A stretch of 64,000 nucleotides of DNA, taken from NCBI GenBank assembly GCA_963817065.1, contig CAWFMO010000001.1, positions 992,001 to 1,056,000 on the forward strand. The letters are read 5' to 3'. A program made the translations under genes and the position numbers. The notes under the pieces are model-generated. The model did not search any database. It was not told the DNA's origin and saw only the letters and a program-made list of their open reading frames with translations. Positions 23,964 through 32,807 of this stretch are shown here, in pieces (positions within the stretch are counted from its first letter, which is position 1; each line of letters opens with the position of its first letter). This stretch comes from CAWFMO01 sp963817065 (GTDB lineage Bacteria; Actinomycetota; Thermoleophilia; Solirubrobacterales; 70-9).

Positions 23964-24977
23964 GTGTCCGATGGCAAGTCACAAGCACCGTCCGAACCGA
24001 GCCCCGGACCGATCCTCGTCGCCGGCGCCGGCGGCTTCATTGGAGGCCACCTGGTCGCCGGTCTGCTCTCCGCCGGCGCCGAGGTGCGTGCCGTCGACCG
24101 GGCCCCGCTGGACGAATGGCAGCAGCTTTTCGAGGCGAGCGAGAACCTCGAGCTCGACCTGAGCGGGCCCGCCGCCGCGCTCGCGGCCGTCGACGGTGTC
24201 GCGGAGGTCTACAACCTGGCCGCCGACATGGGCGGGATGGGCTTCATCGAACAGAACAAGGCCCTCTGCATGCTCTCGGTCCTGATCAACACCCAGCTCC
24301 TGCGGGCGAGCCTCGCGGCGGGCGTCGAGCGCTACTTCTTCTCCTCATCCGCGTGCGTGTACCCGCAGGAGCTCCAGGCGAGCGCCGAGGTGACCGCGCT
24401 GCGCGAGAGCGACGCCTACCCGGCGAGCGCCGAGGACGGATACGGCTGGGAGAAGCTGTTCAGCGAGCGGATGTGCCGGCACTTCCGCGAGGACTTCGGG
24501 CTCGCGACCCGGGTCGCCCGCTACCACAACGTCTACGGCCCGCTCGGCACCTTCGAGGGCGGCCGCGAGAAGGCGCCGGCGGCGATCTGCCGCAAGGTCG
24601 CGACGGCGAAGCTGCGCGGCGAGAGCGAGATCGAGGTCTGGGGCGACGGCGAGCAGACGCGGAGCTTCATGTACGTCGACGACTGCATCCATGGCACCCA
24701 CCTGATCGCCGGGTCGGAGGTCGTTGAACCGATCAACCTCGGCTCGAGCGAGCTCGTGACGATCAACGAGCTGGTCGACCGGGTCGAGCGGATCGCGGGG
24801 ACGAACCTGCGCCGCCGCTACGACACCTCGGCGCCGCAGGGGGTCCGCGGGCGCAACAGCGACAACACCCTGATCCGCGAGCGGCTCGGCTGGGAGCCGT
24901 CGATTGGCCTCGATGAGGGGCTCGAGGCGACGTACCGCTGGATCCACGACCAACTCGCGGCCCGGATCACGGCATGA
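23964..24977 (+). CDS. Probable GDP-mannose 3,5-epimerase (GME-like SDR)
   Basis: 337-residue extended short-chain dehydrogenase. NAD site GAGGFIG (21-27), then DMGGMGF (88-94), a signature of plant GDP-mannose 3,5-epimerase. Catalytic residues fall at exactly the spacing known in Arabidopsis GME (C145, Y174, K178, K217): here C131 in SSSACVYP, Y160 and K164 in YGWEK, and K203 in GREKAP. GME makes GDP-L-galactose (and L-gulose) from GDP-mannose, so an L-hexose is expected in the polysaccharide. The GTG at 23964 was chosen because longer readings add a non-conserved tail. A 156-bp AT-richer gap separates it from the divergent sugar transferase. A perfect hairpin terminator follows immediately. 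Confidence 0.82.
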   Translation: MSDGKSQAPSEPSPGPILVAGAGGFIGGHLVAGLLSAGAEVRAVDRAPLDEWQQLFEASENLELDLSGPAAALAAVDGVAEVYNLAADMGGMGFIEQNKALCMLSVLINTQLLRASLAAGVERYFFSSSACVYPQELQASAEVTALRESDAYPASAEDGYGWEKLFSERMCRHFREDFGLATRVARYHNVYGPLGTFEGGREKAPAAICRKVATAKLRGESEIEVWGDGEQTRSFMYVDDCIHGTHLIAGSEVVEPINLGSSELVTINELVDRVERIAGTNLRRRYDTSAPQGVRGRNSDNTLIRERLGWEPSIGLDEGLEATYRWIHDQLAARITA

Positions 24978-25004
24978 AAAAGGGCGCCTCGCGGGCGCCC
25001 TTTT
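24978..25004. terminator. Bidirectional intrinsic terminator
   Basis: Perfect 11-bp stem AAAAGGGCGCC (24978-24988) / GGCGCCCTTTT (24994-25004) with loop TCGCG, directly after the epimerase stop codon. A-run on one side and T-run on the other allow termination from both the epimerase gene and the convergent secreted-protein gene. It is the clearest intrinsic terminator in the window. Confidence 0.85.
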
Positions 25005-25042
25005 CAGATTCGATCGCAGACTTTGCCGCGGGTCAGGCGTCG

Positions 25043-25567
25043 TTACTTCTTCCTCTTCTTCGACTTGTAGCGGGCGTTGCCGACGGCGCTGATCGAGTAG
25101 CCGGGCGTGCTGACCAGGGTCAGCCTGAACTTCGCGTGCCCGAGGCCGTTCTTGGTCCCGTTCTTGACCTTCCTGAACGCCTTCTTCGACAGCTTGACCC
25201 TGATCGGCCTGATCTCACCCGCCTGCATCGTCGGTCCGGCGACGATCACGTTCGCCCCGAAGTGGGCCTTCCGGCGGACAGCCGCGAATGCGGACTTGGT
25301 GCTGACGCTGCAGGTACCGGTCCCGCAGACGGCGGTGCCGACCCTGACGCTCCTTTTCAGGGTGAAGCGCGCTTTGTTTGTCACCCTTTTCACCAGCCGG
25401 ATTCCGGGGGGCTGGTCGTAGGCCGTCGGCACACCCGGGCCCGGTGTCGTTACGGGGCTGACCCCGAGTTGAGTGTGCCCGGGGCCGGTCTGCGCGCCGC
25501 TGATCGCGGTAAACGTCAGCGCGCCCGCGAGTGCTGCTACTGCTGCTACTGCGATCGATTTACGCAT
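25043..25567 (-). CDS. Secreted protein of unknown function with basic C-terminus
   Basis: 174 residues. Sec signal peptide (1-25, cleavage near GAQ), a Gly/Pro/Thr-rich linker (26-55), then a compact, Lys/Arg-rich beta domain with one Cys pair (CGTGTC) and a KSKKRKK C-terminal end. No family recognised. The basic end resembles the tails of other secreted proteins in this window. ATG start at 25567 with AAGGGAG 11 nt upstream, so this gene has a conventional leader. The gap 25568-25691 holds no gene that I can see. Confidence 0.55.
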   Translation of the reverse strand: MRKSIAVAAVAALAGALTFTAISGAQTGPGHTQLGVSPVTTPGPGVPTAYDQPPGIRLVKRVTNKARFTLKRSVRVGTAVCGTGTCSVSTKSAFAAVRRKAHFGANVIVAGPTMQAGEIRPIRVKLSKKAFRKVKNGTKNGLGHAKFRLTLVSTPGYSISAVGNARYKSKKRKK

Positions 25568-25691
25568 CTGGTTGAAGTCTCCCTTCCGGAGGTTGCTGCA
25601 GAGTTAGGTTTGGTTGCGGCAAGATCATACGCATGGCGGGGATGATTGCTGACAGCCGCCGCTCAGGGCTCGCCACCACCACCGCCGGCGT

Positions 25692-26555
25692 TCAGCCCGA
25701 CTTTCGCCAGTAGACACCGGTCCAGTCGATCTCCTGAATCGGCTCCTCAATCCCGTTCGAGGCGCGAAAGTCGTCGACCGCGCGGCGGCAGGCCTCGATC
25801 GAGGAGTAGTCGTCGACGATCAGGAAGCCGCCTGGCGACAGGCCCTCGTAGAGATTGTTGAGGCCGTCCGTGGTCGATTCGTACATGTCGCCGTCGAGCC
25901 GGACCAGCGACCAGGTGCGGTCGCGCACGCCCGGCAGCGTGTCCTTGAACCAGCCCTTGAGGAACTCGACCTGGTCGTCGAGCAGGTCGTAGCGGCGGAA
26001 GTTCTCCTGGACGTCCTCGAGCGAGACCGCGAGGTGGTCGGCCGTGTGCCAGTTGGCGCCGGCGTCGGCGGGGTTTTCGTCGGGATTCGGAGGCGGGAGG
26101 CCTTCGAACGAATCGGCGACGACGACCGTCTTGTCGGTCACCCCGTACGCCTGCAGGATGCCGCGCATGTAGATCGACGCCCCACCGCGCCAGACCCCGG
26201 TCTCGATCAGGTCGCCGGGGACGCCGTCGGCAATCACGGTCTCGATGCAGCTGCGCAGATTGTCGAGCCGGTCGAAGCCGACCATCGTCTGGCCGAACAG
26301 CGGCCAGTCCTTGCCCTCGGCGCGCTGCTGCTCGTGGTCGCCCTGGACCCGGAGCGCGACCAGCCCGCGCTTCTTCATCTGGTTGACGAGGAGCTTCTTG
26401 AGTGGGTTGCGCGGCGGGTAGCCGACGGCGTCGGAGCCGGCGGGATAGAGGCTGTGGGTGAGGCTCCCTTTGAGCAGCTCGAGATAGCGGCCGCGCAGGG
26501 CGTCCGCATCGGTTCCACCTGTCGATCGGCTGCTCGCCGTCACGCCGCTTTCCAT
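25692..26555 (-). CDS. TylF/macrocin-O-methyltransferase family protein
   Basis: 287-residue SAM-dependent O-methyltransferase of the TylF type. LIETGVWRGGASIYMRG is the SAM-binding region, VVVADSFEGLPPP follows, LVRLDGDMYEST carries the metal-binding Asp and LIVDDYSS the second Asp motif. It probably methylates a sugar hydroxyl of the surface polysaccharide. The ATG at 26555 has AAGGAG upstream, and the protein core starts soon after. Divergent from the GT4 gene at 26616. Confidence 0.85.
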   Translation of the reverse strand: MESGVTASSRSTGGTDADALRGRYLELLKGSLTHSLYPAGSDAVGYPPRNPLKKLLVNQMKKRGLVALRVQGDHEQQRAEGKDWPLFGQTMVGFDRLDNLRSCIETVIADGVPGDLIETGVWRGGASIYMRGILQAYGVTDKTVVVADSFEGLPPPNPDENPADAGANWHTADHLAVSLEDVQENFRRYDLLDDQVEFLKGWFKDTLPGVRDRTWSLVRLDGDMYESTTDGLNNLYEGLSPGGFLIVDDYSSIEACRRAVDDFRASNGIEEPIQEIDWTGVYWRKSG

Positions 26556-26600
26556 CGTGCTCCTTCGCCTTCGAAGATTTGGCCGTTCCCCCCGGTTCCA

Positions 26601-26606
26601 TAGATT
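26601..26606 (+). promoter_or_regulatory. -10-like hexamer for GT4 gene
   Basis: TAGATT lies 9 bp before the ATG at 26616. GGAGG directly touches the ATG and is too close to act as a normal Shine-Dalgarno sequence. Confidence 0.3.
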
Positions 26607-26615
26607 GTATGGAGG

Positions 26616-27770
26616 ATGGACGTCCACGGTCCGAGAGCGGCTGGGCAGACCTCGGGCGGGCCGAAGGTCGTGATCGCGCACGACTTCGCCGAGGCGTACG
26701 GGGGCGCCGAGCGGATAATCGCCGCCGCCGCGGCGGTCCTCCCCGAGGCCGAGTTCTGGGCGATCGCCGGGCGGCAGTCGGTCGCCGAGCGGATGGGCGT
26801 CGGCGACCGCTTTCACACGCTGCTGCCCGAGTCCGAGCGGTTGTTTCGCCACTACCGCGCGCTCGCGCCCGCGTACCAGGCGCTGGTCCGGCTGCGCCGC
26901 CTGCCCGAGGCCGACGTCCTGCTGACCTCGAGCTACGCGTTCGCGCACGGCCTTCGGACCCGCAACCGAGCCCCCCAGGTCTGCTTCTGTTACAGCCCGC
27001 TGCGCTTCCTCTGGTCGATGGCCGACGATTACGCCGAAAGGGTCGCGCGCGGGCCGGTCCGCCGCCGCGCCTACCACGCGGTCTCCGACGCGATGCGCCG
27101 CGCCGACCGCGCCGCCGCCCGCCGTGTTACTCGCTACGTCGCCGAGTCCGGCTACGTCGCCGATCAGATCCGCACCGCCTACGGGCTCGACTCGGAGGTC
27201 GTCTACCCGCCGGTCGACTGCGAGCTCTTCCGCCCGGCTCCCGAGCCCGGTCACGACGGCTACTTCCTCTTCTCGGGCCGCCTCGTCGAGCCCTACAAGA
27301 AGCCCGGGATCGTGATCGACGCGTTCAGCAGGCTGCCCCACAGGCTGATCGTCGCCGGCGACGGGCCCGAGTACGCCGAGCTCAAGCGCCGAGCCTCGGA
27401 CAACGTCGAGTTCGTCGGCCACGTCGGCGACTCCGAGATCGTCTCGCTGATGCAGCGCTGCGCGGCGAGCATCTTCCCGAGCATCGACGACTTCGGGTTG
27501 ATCCCGGTCGAGACGATGGCCTGCGGGCGCCCGGTGATCGCGTTCGCGGGCGGCGGCGCGCTCGAGACGGTCGAAGCCGGCCTCGGCGGCGAGTTCTTCG
27601 ACGCCCAGAGCGCCGACGCGCTCCAAGCCGCGGTCGAGCGCTTCGACCCCGACGCCTACGACCCGGCGGCGATCCGCAGCCACGCCGAGCGCTGGGACAT
27701 CCCCCGCTTTCAGGCCGAGATCCTGCGCGTCGTCGACGAGACCGCGGGCGCGGCTACTCCGAGGCCCTGA
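26616..27770 (+). CDS. Glycosyltransferase family 4
   Basis: 384 residues, GT-B fold. N-terminal domain begins AHDFAEAYGGAERI, a typical acceptor-side GT4 loop; the C-terminal domain has FSGRLVEPYKKP, IVAGDGPEY and FPSIDDFGLIPVETMACGRPVIAF with the conserved E-x7-E nucleotide-sugar motif. It adds a sugar to the lipid-linked repeat at the cytosolic membrane face. Donor unknown. Convergent with the next methyltransferase gene, overlapping it by 17 bp at the 3' ends. Confidence 0.9.
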   Translation: MDVHGPRAAGQTSGGPKVVIAHDFAEAYGGAERIIAAAAAVLPEAEFWAIAGRQSVAERMGVGDRFHTLLPESERLFRHYRALAPAYQALVRLRRLPEADVLLTSSYAFAHGLRTRNRAPQVCFCYSPLRFLWSMADDYAERVARGPVRRRAYHAVSDAMRRADRAAARRVTRYVAESGYVADQIRTAYGLDSEVVYPPVDCELFRPAPEPGHDGYFLFSGRLVEPYKKPGIVIDAFSRLPHRLIVAGDGPEYAELKRRASDNVEFVGHVGDSEIVSLMQRCAASIFPSIDDFGLIPVETMACGRPVIAFAGGGALETVEAGLGGEFFDAQSADALQAAVERFDPDAYDPAAIRSHAERWDIPRFQAEILRVVDETAGAATPRP

Positions 27771-28542
27771 TCACGAACGCCTGCCCGGTCGGGAGCGCGA
27801 TCGGCTCCTCGGGCTTGGCGGCGAAGAACTCGTCGACGGCGGTCCGCTGGTCGCGGTACTTGGGGTCGCCGTAGTCGTCGAAGACGACGATCGAGCCGGG
27901 GCCGAGCCGGGGGTAGGCGTAGTCGAGGGCGACGAGCGTCGGCGCGCTCGCGTTGAGGTCCATGTGGACGAAGGCGAGCGGGCCGGTCTCGGTCTCGGCG
28001 AGGGTCTTCGAGACGTCGCCCTCGCGGATCTCGACGATCGAGCTCCACTCGGCGAGCAGGCCGGCGACGTACTCGGCCGAGGTCTCGTCGTACTTCCAAT
28101 GCTTGCTGCCGAGCCCCTCGCCCGCCTCGGTCGTGGTCAGCTCTTCGGTCGGCGTGCCCGAGAAGGTGTCGAAGAGGTAGATCCTGCGGTCCGCCGGGGC
28201 GGGGTCGGTCGCCGCGAGCGTCATGTACGCGGTGCCGCCGCGAAAGACGCCGAACTCGGCGAAGCTGCCCGGAAGCGCGCGCGCCTGGCGCGCGAGACGG
28301 GTCAGCATCCAGACCCGCCAGCGCAGGTCCGCGTGCCAGTCCGGGAACCAGCCCTCCTCGACCTTCCAGTAGAGGCGCTCGAACTCGGGGTCGAACGGGC
28401 TCGTGTACATCGTCGCCAGCCCGTCGCTCTCGTAGACGTAGCGGGGCTTGCGCCGCGCGAGATTGCGCGCGAGGACCGCCGGGATCTGCAGCGGCCTCGG
28501 TAGACGCGCGATCCGCGTCTTCGGGTAGACGGTCATGTCCAC
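27754..28542 (-). CDS. TylF-family SAM methyltransferase
   Basis: 262 residues. FAEFGVFRGGTAYM is the SAM-binding segment, YLFDTFSGTP follows, and FVHMDLNAS and IVVFDDYGDPKYRDQ carry the metal-binding acidic residues, so it is a metal-dependent O-methyltransferase. Start GTG 28542 with GATAAT 6 bp upstream (overlapping the stop of the upstream gene); ATG 28536 is also possible. Likely decorates the polysaccharide; it is one of six methyltransferases in this region. Confidence 0.8.
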   Translation of the reverse strand: MDMTVYPKTRIARLPRPLQIPAVLARNLARRKPRYVYESDGLATMYTSPFDPEFERLYWKVEEGWFPDWHADLRWRVWMLTRLARQARALPGSFAEFGVFRGGTAYMTLAATDPAPADRRIYLFDTFSGTPTEELTTTEAGEGLGSKHWKYDETSAEYVAGLLAEWSSIVEIREGDVSKTLAETETGPLAFVHMDLNASAPTLVALDYAYPRLGPGSIVVFDDYGDPKYRDQRTAVDEFFAAKPEEPIALPTGQAFVIRASE

Positions 28543-28548
28543 GCGCTG

Positions 28549-28554
28549 ATTATC
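28549..28554 (-). promoter_or_regulatory. -10-like hexamer overlapping esterase stop
   Basis: Minus-strand GATAAT, one base from TATAAT, lies 6 bp before the GTG at 28542. Its TAA is the stop codon of the upstream esterase gene, so the match could be partly forced by coding needs. Confidence 0.3.
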
Positions 28555-29527
28555 CCGGGGCGGGGGCGGGGGAGGCCCCGAGCAGCTTCGCGAGCTCCGG
28601 CAGCGCGCGGTCGAGCTCGTAGGAGAGGTAGGGCAGCGTGTGCGCTCCCGGCCCGAAGTCATGGAGCTCGTAGGGGATCCCGAGCTGGTCGAGTCGCGCC
28701 GCGAGCTCGAGGTTGGTGCGGTGGAGCGAGGCCTCGGCGAGGTCGGGGCCGCCGCCGAGCGGGCCGCCGGGCCGGCCGTTGCCGGTGTAGAGCAGGACCT
28801 CGGTCCCCCGCAGCTTCTCCGCCAGGTCGAGCGGGTTGTGGGCCTGCCAGCGCGCGAGGTGCTCGTCGCGCTCTCCCCAGAGGTCGCCCTCGTCGTGGCC
28901 GGTCTTCTCGAGCGCCGCGTCGATCAGGTTCAGCGCCCACGGATCGCCCGTGTTCATCAGGCCGGAGAGGCTCGCCGCCGCCTCGAAGAGGTCGGGGTGG
29001 CGGGCCGCATAGCTGAGCGCGCCGAAGCCGCCCATCGAGGCGCCGAGGATCGCGCGCCCGCTCTTGTCGGCGACGGTGCGGAACTCCTCGTCGACCCAGG
29101 GGATCAGCTCCTCGATGTGGAAGTTCTCCCATTCCGGCCGCCCGAGGTCGCCGTCGTTGCGCCAGTTCGAGTACCAGCCGTCGACCCCGCCGTCGGGCAT
29201 CACGACGATCGCCGGCAGGTCCTCGGTCAGCTCCTCGATGTCGGTGAACTCGGTCGCCCAGGTGAAGTTCGAGCCGAGGCCGTGGAGGACGTAGATCACG
29301 GGGTAGCGGCGCTCGCTGTCCTCGTAGCCCTCGGGCAGCAGGACGCGGGCGTAGGTCGTGTCGTCGAGCAACGGGGTCCGCAGCGTGTAGGCCGTCAGCC
29401 GGTCGTCGACCTCGTTCTCGCGGACGACGGTGAACTCCTTCGCGGCACGCTCTTTCGGCGCGCAGCCGGCGAGCGCGACGAGCGCGACGAGGGCCAGAAG
29501 CGCGGCCAGTATTCGGGCTTGGACCAT
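28550..29527 (-). CDS. Esterase D/antigen 85-like lipoprotein
   Basis: 325 residues. Lipobox LAGC (Cys22), then an alpha/beta-hydrolase of the putative esterase (Esterase_PHB/antigen 85) family: PVIYVLHGLGSNFTW oxyanion region, VVMPDGG, nucleophile S164 in GASMGG and a late His in GAHTLPY. Lipid-anchored on the outer face, it may remove or transfer acyl groups on envelope glycans or lipids. The ATG at 29527 follows TATAAC by 6 bp. Sits among polysaccharide genes, so a role in acyl decoration is plausible but unproven. Confidence 0.83.
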   Translation of the reverse strand: MVQARILAALLALVALVALAGCAPKERAAKEFTVVRENEVDDRLTAYTLRTPLLDDTTYARVLLPEGYEDSERRYPVIYVLHGLGSNFTWATEFTDIEELTEDLPAIVVMPDGGVDGWYSNWRNDGDLGRPEWENFHIEELIPWVDEEFRTVADKSGRAILGASMGGFGALSYAARHPDLFEAAASLSGLMNTGDPWALNLIDAALEKTGHDEGDLWGERDEHLARWQAHNPLDLAEKLRGTEVLLYTGNGRPGGPLGGGPDLAEASLHRTNLELAARLDQLGIPYELHDFGPGAHTLPYLSYELDRALPELAKLLGASPAPAPG

Positions 29528-29533
29528 CGCGCC

Positions 29534-29539
29534 GTTATA
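29534..29539 (-). promoter_or_regulatory. -10-like hexamer for esterase gene
   Basis: TATAAC on the minus strand, 6 bp before the ATG at 29527; leaderless arrangement. Confidence 0.4.
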
Positions 29540-29557
29540 CAGAACAGCCCCCGCCGG

Positions 29558-30463
29558 CTATGCCGATTCGACCTCGAACCAGAAGCCGACCCCGTGGGTC
29601 TCGATCCCGGCGAGCTCGGGCCTCTCCCAGAGGCTGTTCAGCGTGCCGGCGAGCTCGGGACGCTTGCTCACGTAGTCGGCCGCGAGCGTCAGCCGCAGCC
29701 AGTCGGGCTCGCCGAGAAGCAGCGCCGCGAGCAGGTACTGCTCGGAGTAATGGCGATCGGAGATGTCCTCGGGGTAGTCGTCGGGGAGGTAGACGTCGTG
29801 GACGCCGACCAGGACCCCCGGAGCGAGCTTCGGCAGCAGGTCGCAGAAGAAGATCGTCGCGTCCGAGTTGGTGAACACGCGGTGCGACCCGTCGAGGAAG
29901 AAGATGTCGCCCGCCTCGAGCTCGGCGAGCGCGGCGGGGTCGGCGAGCTCGAGCGGGCTGCGGATGACTTGGTCGCAGAGCGCGTCGATCTCGGCCCGCG
30001 GGCTCGGGTCGACCGAGACGATCTTCGTCTCCAGGCTCCCGTCCTCGATCGCGCGGCGGGCGAACCTGGTCGACGTCCCCGAGCCGACCTCGAAGTAGGT
30101 CCGCGGCTCACGCGAGCGGACGAACGCGTAGATCGCCGAGGAGTCGAGGCCGGGGAGGAAGTCGTTGATCCAGGTCGGCGTGCTCGGGTCGTCGGACCGC
30201 AGCGGGATCCGCGCCAGGTCGTCGGAGAACGACCCGATCAGCTCGAGCGCGCGGCGGTACTCCGGCTCGCCGGTGGCAACGAGGTCGTGGAGCTTGCCCT
30301 CGCGGCGGCTGCCGGTAGCGGGGCGCGCGCTCGCCGGGTAGTCGAGGACGACGTAGTGCCCGAGCCCCGATGCGCGCGCGGCCCTGACCGCGGCGCGGTT
30401 CAGCGAGTCGCGCGTCCGGCGCGCGCGCCGGCGCAGGTTCGTCCTCAGGTCCGAGTCGCTCAC
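29558..30463 (-). CDS. Class I SAM-dependent methyltransferase
   Basis: 301 residues. TYFEVGSGTSTRFARRAI is the SAM-binding motif I, IVSVDPSPR motif II, IFFLDGSHRVF the central acidic segment and VLVGVHDVYLPDDYPEDI a characteristic late motif also present in the gene at 37229, so the two are paralogues. Function probably sugar or lipid methylation. The GTG at 30463 overlaps the flippase stop as GTGA, so the two genes are coupled. Confidence 0.8.
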   Translation of the reverse strand: MSDSDLRTNLRRRARRTRDSLNRAAVRAARASGLGHYVVLDYPASARPATGSRREGKLHDLVATGEPEYRRALELIGSFSDDLARIPLRSDDPSTPTWINDFLPGLDSSAIYAFVRSREPRTYFEVGSGTSTRFARRAIEDGSLETKIVSVDPSPRAEIDALCDQVIRSPLELADPAALAELEAGDIFFLDGSHRVFTNSDATIFFCDLLPKLAPGVLVGVHDVYLPDDYPEDISDRHYSEQYLLAALLLGEPDWLRLTLAADYVSKRPELAGTLNSLWERPELAGIETHGVGFWFEVESA

Positions 30464-31974
30464 GGCGCCGACTCTATTTGGGGCCCGCCGCCGCCCGCCC
30501 CGCCGCGCTCGCGCAGGGCACGCGCGAAGAGCTCGAGGTCCTCGCGGTGCAGCAGCCATTCGACCGCGAGGAAGACGATCGCGTACACGATCAGCGACGC
30601 GAGCAGCGAAGCGGCTGACTCGCCGAGCGCGAGCGCGACGGCGCTCATCGCCGCGGCCCCCGCGATCGCCGCGCCGAACATCCGCACCGGCGAGACCCTG
30701 CCGGTCTCGCTGATCGCGATCCACATCGTCGCGACCGTGATCAGCGCCTGGGTCGCGGTCATCGCGATCGCCGCTCCGTCGAGCCCGAGCGGCGGGATCA
30801 GCGCGAAGTTGAGGCCGACGTTGAGCGCGAGCCCGGCGGCGCCGATCCAGGGCAGCGTCGACTGGCGGTTCTGGCCGGCGATCGTCAGCGCCGCGACGGT
30901 GAAGATCCCGTAGAGCGCCGCGCCGCCGCCGAGGATCCTGGTCGCGGTGCCGCCGTCCTCGAACTCGGCCCCGAAGACCGCCTCGACGATCATCGGCCCG
31001 AACAGCCCCATCGCGGCGCCGACCGGGACCGTGATCGCCGCGATCGCCATGCACGAGATCTCGAACACGCGGCCGAGCGAACGGGTCTGGCGCTCGAGCC
31101 GCGAGAGCAGGGGGAGGACTGCGAGGCCGAACGCCCAGCTGATGAACAGGGTCGCCTCGAAGATCCGGTAGGCGGCGCCGTAGAGACCTACGGTCGCCGC
31201 GCTGCCCGTGATCGCCGAGAGCAGGATCGCGTCGATGCGGCCGATCGCGTAGGAGAAGAACGACGCGACCCCGGTCGGCAGCGCCTCGCGCCCGAGCCAG
31301 CCGATCCCCCTCGTCTCGGCGCGGCGCCGCGGCCTGATCCCGTGGCCGCGCATCGAGCGGGTGATGTACGCGAGCGCGATCAGCGCCGCGACGAGGTAGG
31401 CGACGCCGAGCGCGACGAGGCTCGCGTCGAGGGCGACGAGCGCGATCGCGCCGAGCAAGACGATCGTGAAGCTCTCGAGCGCGAGCGCCTTCGACCCGGG
31501 GCCCATCTTCTCGACCCCGCGGAGCACGGCGTGCTGGGAGAAGGCGATGACGTCGATCAGGTTCGAGAGCCCGATCAGCGCCGTCGCGACGACGACCGCC
31601 TCGGGGTAGTCGCTGAGCGCCGCGATCGCGGTGACCGCGATCAGGGTCGGGGTCCCGATCGCGAGCTTGAGCACGAGCGAGTCCCAGAACAACCCGTGGA
31701 CGCTCTCGACGTCGCGCGCGACCTCGCGGCTGAGGATCACGTCGATCCCGAGGCCCGAGGCGCGGACGAAGAACGCGAGCGAGATCGCGAGCGTGTAGTC
31801 GCCGAACCCGTCCTCGCCGAGGGTTCGCGCGATCAGCGCGTAGAGGACGAACAGCCCGACCTTGGTCGCCGCGTCTCCGAGCACGAGGACGATCGTGTTG
31901 CGCGCGACCCGCCTCGTGCTCGTCGCGCCTTCGCCCGGGGATCCCTCGGGTGCCGCCGGAACCTCGGGGCTCAA
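30460..31974 (-). CDS. Wzx-type polysaccharide flippase (MOP superfamily)
   Basis: 504 residues with 12-14 predicted membrane helices starting near residue 25 (NTIVLVLGDAATKVGLF). The layout and motifs such as DGFGDYTLAISLAFF, VGLYGAAYRIFEA and FGAEFEDGG are those of O-antigen/teichoic-acid flippases, which move undecaprenyl-linked repeat units across the membrane. Start TTG 31974, overlapping the upstream hydrolase stop as TTGA; no ATG or GTG fits the N-terminus. Coupled downstream to a methyltransferase. It supplies substrate for the ligase/polymerase-type proteins further on. Confidence 0.9.
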   Translation of the reverse strand: MSPEVPAAPEGSPGEGATSTRRVARNTIVLVLGDAATKVGLFVLYALIARTLGEDGFGDYTLAISLAFFVRASGLGIDVILSREVARDVESVHGLFWDSLVLKLAIGTPTLIAVTAIAALSDYPEAVVVATALIGLSNLIDVIAFSQHAVLRGVEKMGPGSKALALESFTIVLLGAIALVALDASLVALGVAYLVAALIALAYITRSMRGHGIRPRRRAETRGIGWLGREALPTGVASFFSYAIGRIDAILLSAITGSAATVGLYGAAYRIFEATLFISWAFGLAVLPLLSRLERQTRSLGRVFEISCMAIAAITVPVGAAMGLFGPMIVEAVFGAEFEDGGTATRILGGGAALYGIFTVAALTIAGQNRQSTLPWIGAAGLALNVGLNFALIPPLGLDGAAIAMTATQALITVATMWIAISETGRVSPVRMFGAAIAGAAAMSAVALALGESAASLLASLIVYAIVFLAVEWLLHREDLELFARALRERGGAGGGGPQIESAP

Positions 31975-32786
31975 CGGCCCGTCTCCGGCGCGGCGAGCAG
32001 CTGCTCGATCCACTCGACGCTCTCCGCGACCACGCGGTCGAGGTTGACGTGCAGGCCGTGGACGTCGCCGGGAAGGGTTCGGAGGTCGATCCGCGGGTTG
32101 GTCGCCGCCGCCTCGGCGATCGGCTCGAACGGGACGATCTCGTCTGCGTCGGTGCTGAACGCGAGCACCGGGAGCTCGAGGGAGCGGAGCGTCGCGGGTG
32201 TCGAGTCGCTCTCGCATTCCCGCGCCAGCTCGCTCGAGATCCGGAAGTCGGAGCCGGGCGCCTTCATCGCCGCCCATTCCGGCAGGCTCGGGTCGTCGCG
32301 AGAGGCGAGCAGCTCGCGTCCCCACGGGGTGGTGGGGGCGAGGGCCGTGCGCGCGTAGTCGACGACCGCGCTCCAGAGCACGAGCCCCGGATAGCCGCCG
32401 CGCGCCGTCTCCGCGACGACAACCGAGGCGCCGAAGCTCATCCCCAGGAGCAGCCGGCGCTCGAGCCCGAGCTCGCCGACCGCCGCGAGCACGGCTTCGA
32501 GATCGGCCCGCTGCCCGGCGAGCGTGAAGTCGCGGTCGCTGCCGGCGCTGCGCCCGTGGCCGCGGAAGTCGAAGCGGACGACGCTGATCCCGCGATCGAC
32601 CGCGGCGCGCGCGAGGCGGGTGAACGCCCCCGACTCCCGCGAGTCGCTCGTGATCCCGTGGCAGGCGACGACGCAGCCGCGCGAGTCGGCGGCTTCGTGG
32701 ACGCGAGCGTTGAGATCGAAGCCGTCCTCGCTGCGAACCGCGAGGCGCCGGCCGCGACCGCCGCCGGCGATGCGGGCGAGAATCAC
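31971..32786 (-). CDS. Alpha/beta hydrolase
   Basis: 271 residues. CHGITSD oxyanion region, DFRGHGRS, nucleophile S117 in GMSFG, an Asp in TDADEIVP and a His in GDVHGL complete the triad. Cytosolic by sequence (no signal). The substrate may be an acyl or acetyl ester on a sugar precursor, given its place upstream of the flippase (TTGA overlap), but this is inferred. GTG start at 32786, 21 bp from the divergent methyltransferase; TAACAA lies 7 bp upstream as an imperfect -10. Confidence 0.82.
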   Translation of the reverse strand: MILARIAGGGRGRRLAVRSEDGFDLNARVHEAADSRGCVVACHGITSDSRESGAFTRLARAAVDRGISVVRFDFRGHGRSAGSDRDFTLAGQRADLEAVLAAVGELGLERRLLLGMSFGASVVVAETARGGYPGLVLWSAVVDYARTALAPTTPWGRELLASRDDPSLPEWAAMKAPGSDFRISSELARECESDSTPATLRSLELPVLAFSTDADEIVPFEPIAEAAATNPRIDLRTLPGDVHGLHVNLDRVVAESVEWIEQLLAAPETGR

Positions 32787-32807
32787 CTGGCTATTGTTAC
32801 CGGCCCG

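Noticed and set aside
26611..26615. GGAGG as Shine-Dalgarno for the GT4 gene at 26616
   Set aside because: It directly touches the ATG; spacing is too short for ribosome binding.
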